A stretch of 19,370 bases of DNA from Elusimicrobiota bacterium (GTDB lineage: Bacteria; Elusimicrobiota; Elusimicrobia; UBA1565; UBA9628). The notes beneath the pieces were generated by a model that worked only from the letters and a program-made list of their open reading frames with translations, was not told where the DNA came from and searched no databases. Below, in pieces: positions 6,125-13,550 of the stretch. Each line of letters begins with the position of its first letter. Position 1 is the first letter of the stretch. Location of the stretch: contig JAGWMT010000028.1 in NCBI GenBank assembly GCA_028871595.1, positions 1-19,370 on the forward strand, in the 5' to 3' direction. The translations under genes were made by a program, and so were the position numbers.

Positions 6125-7177
6125 ATGAGTCGAACCGTCGTGAGCGGGGCCCGCGTGGAGATTTTCCGGACGCCTTTGAAGCGCCCCTTCGTCACCGCGC
6201 TGGGGCGGCGCACGTATACCGAGAACGTCGGCCTCACCGTGCGCCTGTCCGGCGGCGCGGCCGGCTACGGCGAAGCCTCCACCTCGCTGGCGCTCAAGCA
6301 CCTGACCGCGCCGGCCCTGGCGCGGACCCTCTCGGCCTTGGCCCGGCTCGCCCGCGGCAAAGACGTCCGCGATTGGAAGGCCCTGACCGAGAACGCGTGG
6401 AGGCGCGCGCCGGAACACAGCCCGGCGGTCGCCGCGTTCGAGATCGCCCTCCTCTCCGCGCTGTGCGCGGAAGGCGGAACGACGCCGGCGTCCTGGTTCG
6501 GGGGGGCCCGAAGGACGCAGGACAGCGACATGACCCTGTCCGCTTGGACCGACGACGCGATGACCCGCGCCGCCGCCGCCGAAGCCGCGAAGGACGGCTT
6601 CAAGACCCTCAAAATCAAAGTCGGCGGGGAATTCGGCGACGATCTGGCGCGCGTGCGCGCCGCCCGGCGCGGCGCGCCCAAGGCGCGACTCATCCTGGAC
6701 GGAAACCAAGGCCTGACCCCGCGCGGCTCCCTTCGTCTGTTGGAAGCGGTATTAAAGGAGGGGGGCACTGTGGACCTCCTGGAACAACCCGTTCGCAAGG
6801 ACGACCTCAAGGGGATGGCCTTCGTCTCCCGCCGCGCCTCCGTGCCCGTCGCGGCGGACGAATCCGTGGGCACGCCGGCCCAGGCCGCCCGCGTCCTGGA
6901 GCTGGGGGCGGCCACCGCCGTCAACATCAAGCTGGCCAAATCCGGCGTCGCGCGCGGCCTGGAGATCGCCGCGACGGCCCGCGCCGCGGGGGTGCCGCTG
7001 ATGATCGGCTGCATGGCCGAGACCGCCCGGGGCCTCGCCGCGTCCGTCCACTTCGCCCTGGGCACGGGCTTCTTCCGTTTCGTGGACCTCGACAGCGACG
7101 TCCTGCTCGTCGAGCCCGCCTCCGCGCGGAGGAACGCGGGCTGGACGCGGTCAGGACCGACCGTCGGCGCGGTCTAA
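6125..7177 (+). CDS. L-Ala-D/L-Glu epimerase-type dipeptide epimerase (enolase superfamily)
   Basis: This 350-aa protein has the two-domain muconate-lactonizing/mandelate-racemase layout: capping domain (about 1-125) and TIM barrel (about 130-330). Seen in the barrel: KIKVG with Lys163 and Lys165, DGNQ (Asp192), EQP (Glu220), DES (Asp245), NIKLAKSG (Lys269), and the C-terminal DLDSD (Asp321, Asp323). Asp192, Glu220 and Asp245 would bind Mg2+; the two lysines on opposite faces epimerise the alpha carbon; the DxD binds the dipeptide amino group in L-Ala-D/L-Glu epimerases (YkfB/YcjG). It would act in the cytoplasm in recycling murein-derived dipeptides. No peptide transporter or murein peptidase is adjacent. 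AAGGTGA (6114-6120) four bases before ATG supports this start. Related dipeptide specificities cannot be excluded. Confidence 0.88.
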   Translation: MSRTVVSGARVEIFRTPLKRPFVTALGRRTYTENVGLTVRLSGGAAGYGEASTSLALKHLTAPALARTLSALARLARGKDVRDWKALTENAWRRAPEHSPAVAAFEIALLSALCAEGGTTPASWFGGARRTQDSDMTLSAWTDDAMTRAAAAEAAKDGFKTLKIKVGGEFGDDLARVRAARRGAPKARLILDGNQGLTPRGSLRLLEAVLKEGGTVDLLEQPVRKDDLKGMAFVSRRASVPVAADESVGTPAQAARVLELGAATAVNIKLAKSGVARGLEIAATARAAGVPLMIGCMAETARGLAASVHFALGTGFFRFVDLDSDVLLVEPASARRNAGWTRSGPTVGAV

Positions 7178-7201
7178 GGTCCTAATTTTCTTGGACCGAA
7201 A

Positions 7202-7221
7202 GGCCCATGAATTCATGGGCC
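7202..7221. repeat. Perfect 20-bp palindrome upstream of a promoter-like -10 box
   Basis: GGCCCATGAATTCATGGGCC is a perfect inverted repeat, followed after two bases by another ATGGGCC half-site (7224-7230). A -10-like TAGAAT (7240-7245) is placed so that its -35 region would overlap the palindrome's right end. An operator for the 7297 gene is therefore likelier than a terminator, since no T-run follows. A weaker 5-bp inverted repeat (GGTCC 7178-7182, GGACC 7193-7197) directly follows the epimerase stop. Confidence 0.5.
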
Positions 7222-7239
7222 ACATGGGCCATCCTCTGC

Positions 7240-7245
7240 TAGAAT
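7240..7245 (+). promoter_or_regulatory. -10 box upstream of the HExxH protein gene
   Basis: TAGAAT would start transcription near 7252, giving a leader of about 45 bases that ends in GGAGG (7288-7292) four bases before ATG 7297. No convincing -35 hexamer is seen; the 20-bp palindrome occupies that place. Confidence 0.4.
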
Positions 7246-7296
7246 AGAGGCCGTCGTACGCCGCGAGGGGTCGCGGCGGGCTTCACCGGAGGTGGT

Positions 7297-8178
7297 ATGG
7301 TTCGATCCGTCCTCGCCCAAGGCTTTCTGATCCTGGGCCTTCTGACGCTCGCGTCGTCTTCCCGCGCCGATTTCTTCGACGGTTCCGGCGGGGGCGCTCC
7401 GCAGATTCCCAAGGTGGACAAGGCGGCTCTCTCCGCGATGACCGCGCAGGCCGCCGCCGCCGCGGCCCCGCGCCGTCCCAGCTCCGACCTCTATTACTTC
7501 ACGAAGGAAGAGGCCGCGGCGGCCAAGAAGAAGTTCGGCTTCCGGCCCGACGCGCACGGCTGGACGTTCGATTCCGACGTCCCGGCCGCCATCCAGGCGC
7601 AGATGCGCGCCGACCTGGCCTTCATCTACGGCCTGAAGGGCGGCAAGGGCACGCCGCTGCACCAGAAGATCTTCGGCGCCATGGACGGCGCGGCCTACCG
7701 GAAGTTCTTCGAGTCCCGCGTCAGCGCCATCGGGATGGACGACTGCGGCAACGGCAACGCCGTGGCCTGCGTGATCCCGTTCCAGAACCCGTCGAAGATG
7801 TGGCTGACGCAGAACTTCATCAAGTTCAGCCACCCGCAGGTCTCGCGCATGATGGTCGTCTTCCACGAGGCGCGCCACACCGAGACGCGCAACGGCAACT
7901 GGCCGCACGCCACCTGCCCGACGCCGTTCCTGGACGAGAGCGGCAACGACATGAAGAGCATCTGGACCGGGGCGCTGCTGGCCGGCGAACCGGCCTGCGA
8001 CGAGACGCCGCTGGGCTCGTACGGCTCCTCGACCATCATGCTCAAGAACATCCAGAAATTCTGCACGAACTGCACCGACAAGGTGAAGCAGGACGCCGGC
8101 CTCTACGCCGACGACCAGATGGGCCGCATCATCGACGACGGGGCCAAGAAGGAAATGCTGGACGATTTCGCCAAATGA
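7297..8178 (+). CDS. Secreted HExxH-motif putative metalloprotease
   Basis: This 293-aa protein has a signal peptide (hydrophobic 8-20, cleavage near SSRA-D) and at least six cysteines (150, 158, 207, 234, 256, 259), suiting an oxidising compartment. FHEARHTETRNG at 189-200 contains HEARH (His190, Glu191, His194), the HExxH zinc-binding and catalytic motif; a third ligand may be Glu231 or Asp235 in LAGEPACDE, a proposal only. No named peptidase family was recognised. The Cys-bracketed insert NWPHATCPTPFLDESGND just after the motif is distinctive. The start is supported by GGAGG at 7288-7292. The stop overlaps the next gene (ATGATG at 8175-8180), so the two are probably translated together. 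Extracytoplasmic hydrolase acting on protein or peptide is the likeliest role. Confidence 0.65.
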   Translation: MVRSVLAQGFLILGLLTLASSSRADFFDGSGGGAPQIPKVDKAALSAMTAQAAAAAAPRRPSSDLYYFTKEEAAAAKKKFGFRPDAHGWTFDSDVPAAIQAQMRADLAFIYGLKGGKGTPLHQKIFGAMDGAAYRKFFESRVSAIGMDDCGNGNAVACVIPFQNPSKMWLTQNFIKFSHPQVSRMMVVFHEARHTETRNGNWPHATCPTPFLDESGNDMKSIWTGALLAGEPACDETPLGSYGSSTIMLKNIQKFCTNCTDKVKQDAGLYADDQMGRIIDDGAKKEMLDDFAK

Positions 8179-8753
8179 TGCGCGGCGTCGCGCTCGCGGG
8201 CGCGCTGCTGGCGCTCGCGGTGTTCGGCTGGCGGGCGGCGAGACGATCGCCGCCCGCCGTTTTGTTTTCGGCGCAACCCTCAGGGAAATTGAGGACGCTC
8301 AACGAGATACTCGGCTCACGCAATGACAACGACCCCCGATTAGATTCGGACTTCAATTCGTTGTCGCCCGAGGATAAGCGTCGTTTCCGCCAGGATTACG
8401 CGATGATTCCGCGTGAAAGCCGCAATGAGAGGGGCACCATCGTTTATCTTCTGGGCAAGAATATGGCGACCGCGGAAGACTGGACGTTCCTGCGGGACGT
8501 CGCTGGCGAACCGCCCTGCCTGAGCCTCGCGAACTGCGCCAAGCCGCCGAACGGCGAAGGCGATCCGGGCGACGACGTGACCCTCGCCTATCCCTCGTTG
8601 GTCGCCCTGAAGCGGGCGCAAAAGGCGCTCGAAGAGGGAACGGCGACGAAAGAGGCGCGCGCGGTGGTCGAAGCGGCGAGAGGCTCGAAGATGCCCGCCG
8701 TTCTGCGGCTGGCCGGACGGATCGAAAAGAAATTCCCTTCGTCGGCCAAATGA
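8175..8753 (+). CDS. Exported or membrane-anchored protein coupled to the HExxH protein
   Basis: This 192-aa protein starts with a hydrophobic segment (3-18) preceded by one Arg, a signal peptide or N-terminal anchor. The rest is hydrophilic and largely helical. One Cys pair (CLSLANC, 115-121) may form a disulfide. A block DSDFNSLSPEDKRRFRQDYAMIPRESRNERGTIVYLLGKN leads into two helices near the C-terminus, somewhat HEAT-like, but no family is certain. The start ATG overlaps the stop of the preceding gene (ATGA at 8175-8178); ATG 8178 is an equally possible start. Its first half (about 8270-8460) is visibly lower in GC than both neighbours. A partner, substrate or inhibitor of the upstream metalloprotease-like protein is a reasonable guess. 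It converges with the helicase gene, with four bases between. Confidence 0.62.
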   Translation: MMRGVALAGALLALAVFGWRAARRSPPAVLFSAQPSGKLRTLNEILGSRNDNDPRLDSDFNSLSPEDKRRFRQDYAMIPRESRNERGTIVYLLGKNMATAEDWTFLRDVAGEPPCLSLANCAKPPNGEGDPGDDVTLAYPSLVALKRAQKALEEGTATKEARAVVEAARGSKMPAVLRLAGRIEKKFPSSAK

Positions 8754-8757
8754 TCCG

Positions 8758-10041
8758 CTAGCGGCGGCGCCGGTGAGGCTGTCGGCGAGGTCCCTTGGAC
8801 CCGCCTCCGGGATGATTCGACCCGCCGTGACGGCCCGAGTGCTGGCCGCCGTGGCGCTGCCCCAGATGATTCCTCGCCTGCTCGCTCTGCTTCTGGGCAT
8901 GCGCCTGGTCGGGCGTCGGCGCGGCGTTGTAGTCGAATCCGGGGAGCTGGCGGCGCTCCAGCGCCTTGCCCATGCGCCGCTCGATGGCGCGGACCATGTC
9001 CTCGTCCTCGCGGCCGATCAAGGTGAAGGCGTCGCCGGTCTTGGCGGCGCGCCCGGTGCGCCCGATGCGGTGGGTGTAGGCCTCGGGGGTGTCGGGGATG
9101 TCGTAGTTGATCACGTGGGAGATCTGGGACACGTCGATGCCGCGCGCGGCGATGTCGGTGGCCACCATGATGTTGTACTTGCCGCTGCGGAAGCCGTCGA
9201 GCGCGGCCTTGCGGCGGTTCTGGGACAGGTTGCCCTGCAAAGACGTCGCCGCGAAGCCGGCGTTGACCAGCACCTTGTCGAGCTTCTTGGCGCGATGCTT
9301 GGTCCGGGTGAAGATCAGCACGGACTCCATCGCGGTGGGCTTGAGCAGCTCCAGCAGCATGGCGGTCTTGCGGTGCTCGGCCACCGGATACAGCGCGTGG
9401 GACACCGTGGTCAGCGCCACCGTGTGGTCCACGGAGACCGTCACCGGGTCGCGCAGGCACTCGTGCGCCAGGTGCCGGATGTCGTCGGGCATGGTCGCCG
9501 AGAACAATAAGGTCTGGCGCTTCGAGGGTATGCCTCTCAGGATCTTGCGGATGGAGGGGAGGAAGCCCATGTCGAACATCTGGTCGGCCTCGTCCAAGAC
9601 GAGGACTTCCAACGCGGACAGGTCGGCATGGCGCTGCTGCATGTGGTCGAGCAGGCGGCCGGGGCAGGCCACCACGATGTCCACTTTCTTGAGCGCGATG
9701 ATCTGGTGGTGCGGGCTGACGCCGCCGTAGATGGTGATGCTGTGCAGGCCGGTCTGCCGGCCCATGTTGGCGATGGACACCTGGATCTGCTCGGCCAGCT
9801 CGCGCGTCGGGGCGATGATCAGCGCGCGGATCCGCCCGCGCGGCCCCGACGACAGGCGCTGCAGGATGGGAAGCACGAACGCGGCCGTCTTGCCGGTGCC
9901 GGTCTGGGCCAGGCCCAGGACGTCGCGGCCCTCCAGGACCTTCGGGATGGCCTGGCGCTGGATGGGCGTCGGCGTCGTGTAGCCCAAGGGCTTCAGGGCC
10001 GCGTTGATATTGGCGTTGAAATGGAAGGCGTCGAAAGTCAT
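8758..10041 (-). CDS. rhlE: DEAD-box ATP-dependent RNA helicase, RhlE group
   Basis: All motifs of a DEAD-box helicase are visible in this 427-aa protein: Q motif GYTTPTPIQRQAIP (20-33), Walker A AQTGTGKT (45-52), PTRELAEQI (79-86), PGRLLDHM (127-134), DEADQMFDMGF (150-160), SAT (181-183), IFTRTKHRAKKL (243-254), ATDIAARGIDV (294-304) and HRIGRTGR (324-331). The C-terminal tail (about 385-427) is rich in His, Gly and Arg, as in RhlE-type proteins, and should bind RNA. It unwinds RNA duplexes in ribosome assembly or mRNA decay. ATG 10041 is chosen over an in-frame ATG at 10077 because GGAGAA (about 10046-10051) lies just before it and the family starts with the MTFDAF-like segment. A TAGACT box (10073 to 10068) could give it its own promoter downstream of the phosphoesterase gene. 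Confidence 0.93.
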   Translation of the reverse strand: MTFDAFHFNANINAALKPLGYTTPTPIQRQAIPKVLEGRDVLGLAQTGTGKTAAFVLPILQRLSSGPRGRIRALIIAPTRELAEQIQVSIANMGRQTGLHSITIYGGVSPHHQIIALKKVDIVVACPGRLLDHMQQRHADLSALEVLVLDEADQMFDMGFLPSIRKILRGIPSKRQTLLFSATMPDDIRHLAHECLRDPVTVSVDHTVALTTVSHALYPVAEHRKTAMLLELLKPTAMESVLIFTRTKHRAKKLDKVLVNAGFAATSLQGNLSQNRRKAALDGFRSGKYNIMVATDIAARGIDVSQISHVINYDIPDTPEAYTHRIGRTGRAAKTGDAFTLIGREDEDMVRAIERRMGKALERRQLPGFDYNAAPTPDQAHAQKQSEQARNHLGQRHGGQHSGRHGGSNHPGGGSKGPRRQPHRRRR

Positions 10042-10110
10042 GGGTTCTCCGTCGGAAATGGAGGACAAGTCTAGCAATTTACGGCGCGCCGCCGGCGCCG
10101 GGGCGGGGGC

Positions 10111-11088
10111 TCAGACGCCGAGGGACCGGGCCAGCTTGCGGCCGTACGCGCGCGCGAACTCCGTCCAGGTGCGGGAATGCTCGCGCGTCTCCAGGATGAC
10201 GGGCGCCTCCGGGATGTGGAAGTGGCGCCCGTCCATCGCGTGCACGCGCTCGCGGATGCCGTGAGGGCCGACGTCCACCGTCAGGAAGTGGTGGAACCGG
10301 TCGCTGGCGCCCGAGGGGAAAAGCGCGGAGCCGCCGCCGCCGGTCAGCACGTAGCGCACGCCCTGATGGTCCTGGACCCCGAAGGCGTGGACGTGGCCCA
10401 TGTACACCCGCTTGACCCCGTGCTTGGAGACCGTCTCGGAGAACTCCTGGGCGCCCCCGATGAAGCCGCCGAGGGCGTGCAGCTTGCCCACGCCGCCCCA
10501 CAAACCCAAATGCACCGGAGGCATGTGGGTGAACACGATCTTGCGCAGGGGGGTGGAGAGGACCTTGTCCAGCCAGCGCAGCTGCGCCGCGGTCACCCGC
10601 TTCGAGCTGGAGTCCAGCACCACGAAGCGCGTCTGCGCGTGGTCGAAGAAGTAATTGGCGGAGCCGAACAGCGAGCGGTACATCGTGGAGTGCGATTTGC
10701 CGTTCGGGCGCGAGCGGTCATGGTTGCCGATCACCGTCAGGTAAGGGCGCCCGCCTTTCCAGGCCCGCTTCAACTGCTGGAAGAAGCTCTCGTAGCGGCG
10801 CGGCTCGCCCTTTTCCACCATGTCCCCGAGCTGGACGATAAAATTCACTTTCTGCGCCTGGATGGCCTCCATCTGCGCGGCGAACACCCCCGTCTGGTTG
10901 AACAGGCGCCGCGCGATCCAGAAGCGGGAAGGTTCCACGTCGCCCAGCACCGCGAAGCTGACGCGCTCCCCGCCGGCCGTGGGCAGGCGGGAGAGGCGCT
11001 TCAACTGGCGTTCGGTGCGCCAGCGCGACGCCAGGCGCAGAAGTCCGTCGGAGGGGCGATGACGCTCGCCGGAAGAAGGCACCGGCAT
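10111..11088 (-). CDS. Calcineurin-like metallophosphoesterase
   Basis: This 325-aa protein carries the metallophosphoesterase motifs in order: AVLGDVE (Asp50), QLGDMVEKGE (Asp89), IGNHDRS (Asn122, His123), FTHMPP (His188) and MGHVHAFG (His232, His234). These residues form the di-metal site of phosphodiesterases and phosphatases. Motif I reads GDVE where GDxH is usual, so one metal ligand may be replaced by Glu52. No clear signal peptide; the basic first 40 residues (about R-rich) are of unknown role, and a later start is possible. The substrate cannot be told from sequence. It lies upstream of the helicase on the same strand with 69 bases between, and is divergent from the exported TIM-barrel-like gene. 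Confidence 0.85.
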   Translation of the reverse strand: MPVPSSGERHRPSDGLLRLASRWRTERQLKRLSRLPTAGGERVSFAVLGDVEPSRFWIARRLFNQTGVFAAQMEAIQAQKVNFIVQLGDMVEKGEPRRYESFFQQLKRAWKGGRPYLTVIGNHDRSRPNGKSHSTMYRSLFGSANYFFDHAQTRFVVLDSSSKRVTAAQLRWLDKVLSTPLRKIVFTHMPPVHLGLWGGVGKLHALGGFIGGAQEFSETVSKHGVKRVYMGHVHAFGVQDHQGVRYVLTGGGGSALFPSGASDRFHHFLTVDVGPHGIRERVHAMDGRHFHIPEAPVILETREHSRTWTEFARAYGRKLARSLGV

Positions 11089-11164
11089 AGGATGACTCCC
11101 ACGGCGGGCAAAGTCAAGACGCGCCGAGGACAGCGGTCCGGGGAATTTGGTTCAATCCTCGATC

Positions 11165-12034
11165 ATGAAATTCCTCGCGGCCTGCGCCATGCTTCTCGCC
11201 GTATCGGCGCCGGCCGCCGTGCCGCCGCCGTACTTTCCACCCGCCATGCCGTCCCCGCGGCGCGACGCTCTCCTCCCCTGGAACCGGATCGTCACCTACT
11301 ACGGCAATCCCCTGTCGAAGAAGATGGGCATCCTGGGGGAACTCCCGCCCGATCAGATGATGGCGGGCCTGCAGCGGGAGGCGGAGGCCTGGCGCCGGGC
11401 CGACCCGCACACTCGGGTGAAGCCGGGACTGGAGCTGGTGGCCACGGTCGCGTCGGACTATCCCGGGCCGTCGGGCTTCTACCGGACCCGGATGCCCGAC
11501 GCGCTGATCTCCAAGGTGATCGGCTGGGCCCGCTCGCGCGGCTGGCTGATCATCCTGGACGTCCAGGTCGGCCACGCGCAGACGAAGGACGAGGTCTCGC
11601 GTCTGCTGCCCTTCCTGGAGGCGCCCGACGTGCACCTCGCCCTCGATCCGGAGTTCGACATGCAGCCCGGCGTCGTCCCGGGGCGCCGCATCGGGACCAC
11701 CGACGCGCGCTCGGTCAACGCCGCGATCGCGATCCTGGCCGGCCTGGTCGAGAAGAAGCGCCTGCCCCCGAAGCTCCTGCTCGTCCACCGCTTCACCGAG
11801 GGCATGCTGACCAACGCGTCCGCGGTGCGGCTGGATCCGCGCGTCCAGGTCGTCATGGTCATGGACGGCTACGGCACGCCGGCCTTCAAGCGCACCGCGT
11901 ACCGCATCGCGATCCGCAAGCAGCCCGTCGAATACGCCGGCATCAAGCTGTTCTATAAGAACGACAAGCCCCAAATGACTCCGCGCGAGGCGTTGGCGCT
12001 CACCCCCGGACCGTCGGTCGTCATCTACCAATAG
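11165..12034 (+). CDS. Conserved-type exported protein, probable TIM-barrel fold
   Basis: This 289-aa protein has a signal peptide (1-18, cleavage near APAA) and then a Pro-rich linker. The mature part alternates strands and helices like a glycoside-hydrolase-type (beta/alpha)8 barrel: VTYYGNPLSKKMGILGEL (43-60), LELVATVAS (89-97), GWLIILDVQVG (126-136), DVHLALDPEFDM (155-166), KLLLVHRFTEGML (203-215), VQVVMVMDGYGTP (227-239), AGIKLFYKND (258-267), SVVIYQ (284-289). Acidic residues at strand ends (Asp132, Asp161, Glu163, Asp234) could be catalytic. I recall similar uncharacterised exported proteins with the same YYGxPLSxxMGxLGEL and ALDPEFDM blocks, but know no function. An in-frame ATG at 11147 is less likely because it would put polar residues before the signal peptide. 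The flippase follows after 43 bases, which hints at envelope polysaccharide work. Confidence 0.7.
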   Translation: MKFLAACAMLLAVSAPAAVPPPYFPPAMPSPRRDALLPWNRIVTYYGNPLSKKMGILGELPPDQMMAGLQREAEAWRRADPHTRVKPGLELVATVASDYPGPSGFYRTRMPDALISKVIGWARSRGWLIILDVQVGHAQTKDEVSRLLPFLEAPDVHLALDPEFDMQPGVVPGRRIGTTDARSVNAAIAILAGLVEKKRLPPKLLLVHRFTEGMLTNASAVRLDPRVQVVMVMDGYGTPAFKRTAYRIAIRKQPVEYAGIKLFYKNDKPQMTPREALALTPGPSVVIYQ

Positions 12035-12064
12035 TCCGGAGTAAGGCCCGCGGCCCGGATTTGG

Positions 12065-12070
12065 TATTCT
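12065..12070 (+). promoter_or_regulatory. -10-like box seven bases before the flippase gene
   Basis: TATTCT ends seven bases before ATG 12078, and no Shine-Dalgarno sequence lies between. No clear -35 hexamer is seen. It fits the pattern of leaderless starts seen at three other genes in this window, but alone it is weak. Confidence 0.35.
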
Positions 12071-12077
12071 CCTCGGA

Positions 12078-13550
12078 ATGTTCCGCGAGCTGAGGGGGCT
12101 GGCGAAGGAGACCGCGTTCTACGGCCTCTCCACCGTGCTGGGCCGGATGCTCAGCTTCCTGCTGACGCCGCTGTTCACGTACCTCCTCACCCGCTCGGAG
12201 AGCGGCGTCGTTCAGACCACGTACGCCGCGCTCGCTTTCCTGGGCATCGTGTACGGCCTGGGGCTCGACGTGGCCTACCTCCGGCTGGGCCGCCGCGGCG
12301 GCAAACGCGGCCCGGGAGCGTTCGGCGGGGCGATGCTGGTCACCGCCGTCTTCGCCGTCGTCGGCTCGCTCGCGATCCATGCGTTCGCCGCGCCGCTGGC
12401 GCGCGTCCTCGGCCTGCCCCCGGAGATGGCGCCGGTCGTGCGCTACGCCGCTTGGATTCTGGCCCTCGACTCGCTCACCACGATCCCCTACACCGAACTG
12501 CGCGCGTCTCACCGCGCCGGGACCTTCGCCGCCGTGAAGCTGGTCGGCATCGCGATGCATCTGATCCTGGCGTACGTGTTCGTGCGCACGCTGGGCCTCG
12601 GCGTGCGGGGCGTGTTCCTGGCGAACATCGTCGCCTCGGCCGCGGAGGTCGCGGTCCTCTCTCCCGTGATGGCGGCCAACATGGAGCGGCCCGACCCGGA
12701 GATGGCCCGCGCGATGCTGGCTCTCGGCCTGCCGATGGTGCTCGCCGCGCTGGGAGCGATGGTGGTGCAGGTCGCCGACCGTCCGATCATGGCGCGCTTG
12801 GGCGGCCTCGACATGGCCGGCGTCTACGGCAACTGCTACAAACTGGGCATTTTCATGTCCCTGCTGGTCGGCATGTTCGACCAGGCCTGGAAACCCTTCG
12901 TGTTGGAGCGCTCCGACCGGGAGGACGCCGACGCCATCATCGCCCGCGTCCTGACCTATTTCGCCGCTCTCGCCTGCTGGGCCTTTCTGGCGATCGCCTT
13001 CTTCGTGGAGCCGCTGGTCAAGGCTCCGTTGTTCGCCGGCCACTCTTTATTCGGCCCCGCCTACTGGGAAGGCCTGTCCATCGTCCCGATCGTGACGCTC
13101 GGGTACCTGTTCAACGGCCTCTATTTCGTGATGCTGGCCCCGCTGCTGATCGACAAGCGCATGACCTCGGTGACCTGGGCGACCTGGATCGGCGCGGCGG
13201 TGAACGTCGGCGTCAACTTCTACCTCATCCCGCGCTGGGGGATGAACGGGGCCGCCTGGGCCACCTGCATCGCCTACCTCGTCATGGCCGGATGCGTCTG
13301 GCGGCTGGGACTGCGCACGCGCACGGTGCCCTACGAATGGCCCCGCCTGACGGCGCTCGCGGTGTGGACCGCCCTGCTTTGGGCGCCGTCGCAGTCCGTC
13401 GGGCTCATTCCACGGCTGATCCTGCTGCTCGCCTACCCCGTCGGCCTGCGCGTGTCCGGCTTCCTTCACGACGAGGAACTGGTCGAGCTGAAGGCCTTGT
13501 TCAGCGCGCGGGCTTCACGTTCAAAGCCTCAGGCGCCGGCCGCGGGCTGA
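12078..13550 (+). CDS. Wzx/MATE-like polysaccharide (lipid-linked oligosaccharide) flippase
   Basis: The 490-aa protein is hydrophobic throughout, with about 12-14 membrane helices. It begins with the typical flippase start 'LAKETAFYGLSTVLGRMLSFLLTPLFTYLLTRSESGVVQTTYA', as in the MOP (MATE/Wzx/MurJ) exporter superfamily, polysaccharide biosynthesis branch. Repeats of the fold can be seen in the second half (GLPMVLAALGAMVVQVADRPIMARLGGLDMAGVYGNCYKLG; WGMNGAAWATCIAYLVMAG). It would flip undecaprenyl-linked sugars across the inner membrane for O-antigen, capsule or similar glycans. MurJ is less likely by the N-terminal sequence. No glycosyltransferase genes are nearby. Its last 50 bases overlap tail-to-tail with the minus-strand gene ending at 13501. 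Confidence 0.85.
   Translation: MFRELRGLAKETAFYGLSTVLGRMLSFLLTPLFTYLLTRSESGVVQTTYAALAFLGIVYGLGLDVAYLRLGRRGGKRGPGAFGGAMLVTAVFAVVGSLAIHAFAAPLARVLGLPPEMAPVVRYAAWILALDSLTTIPYTELRASHRAGTFAAVKLVGIAMHLILAYVFVRTLGLGVRGVFLANIVASAAEVAVLSPVMAANMERPDPEMARAMLALGLPMVLAALGAMVVQVADRPIMARLGGLDMAGVYGNCYKLGIFMSLLVGMFDQAWKPFVLERSDREDADAIIARVLTYFAALACWAFLAIAFFVEPLVKAPLFAGHSLFGPAYWEGLSIVPIVTLGYLFNGLYFVMLAPLLIDKRMTSVTWATWIGAAVNVGVNFYLIPRWGMNGAAWATCIAYLVMAGCVWRLGLRTRTVPYEWPRLTALAVWTALLWAPSQSVGLIPRLILLLAYPVGLRVSGFLHDEELVELKALFSARASRSKPQAPAAG

Noticed and set aside
10042..10110. GC-rich inverted repeats as a terminator between phosphoesterase and helicase
   Set aside because: Several short GC palindromes occur, but no T-run follows on the minus strand, and such palindromes are common at this GC content.
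10177..11958. 593-codon plus-strand frame spanning two genes
   Set aside because: It runs antisense through the phosphoesterase, which has all its motifs, and out of frame through the exported TIM-barrel-like gene.
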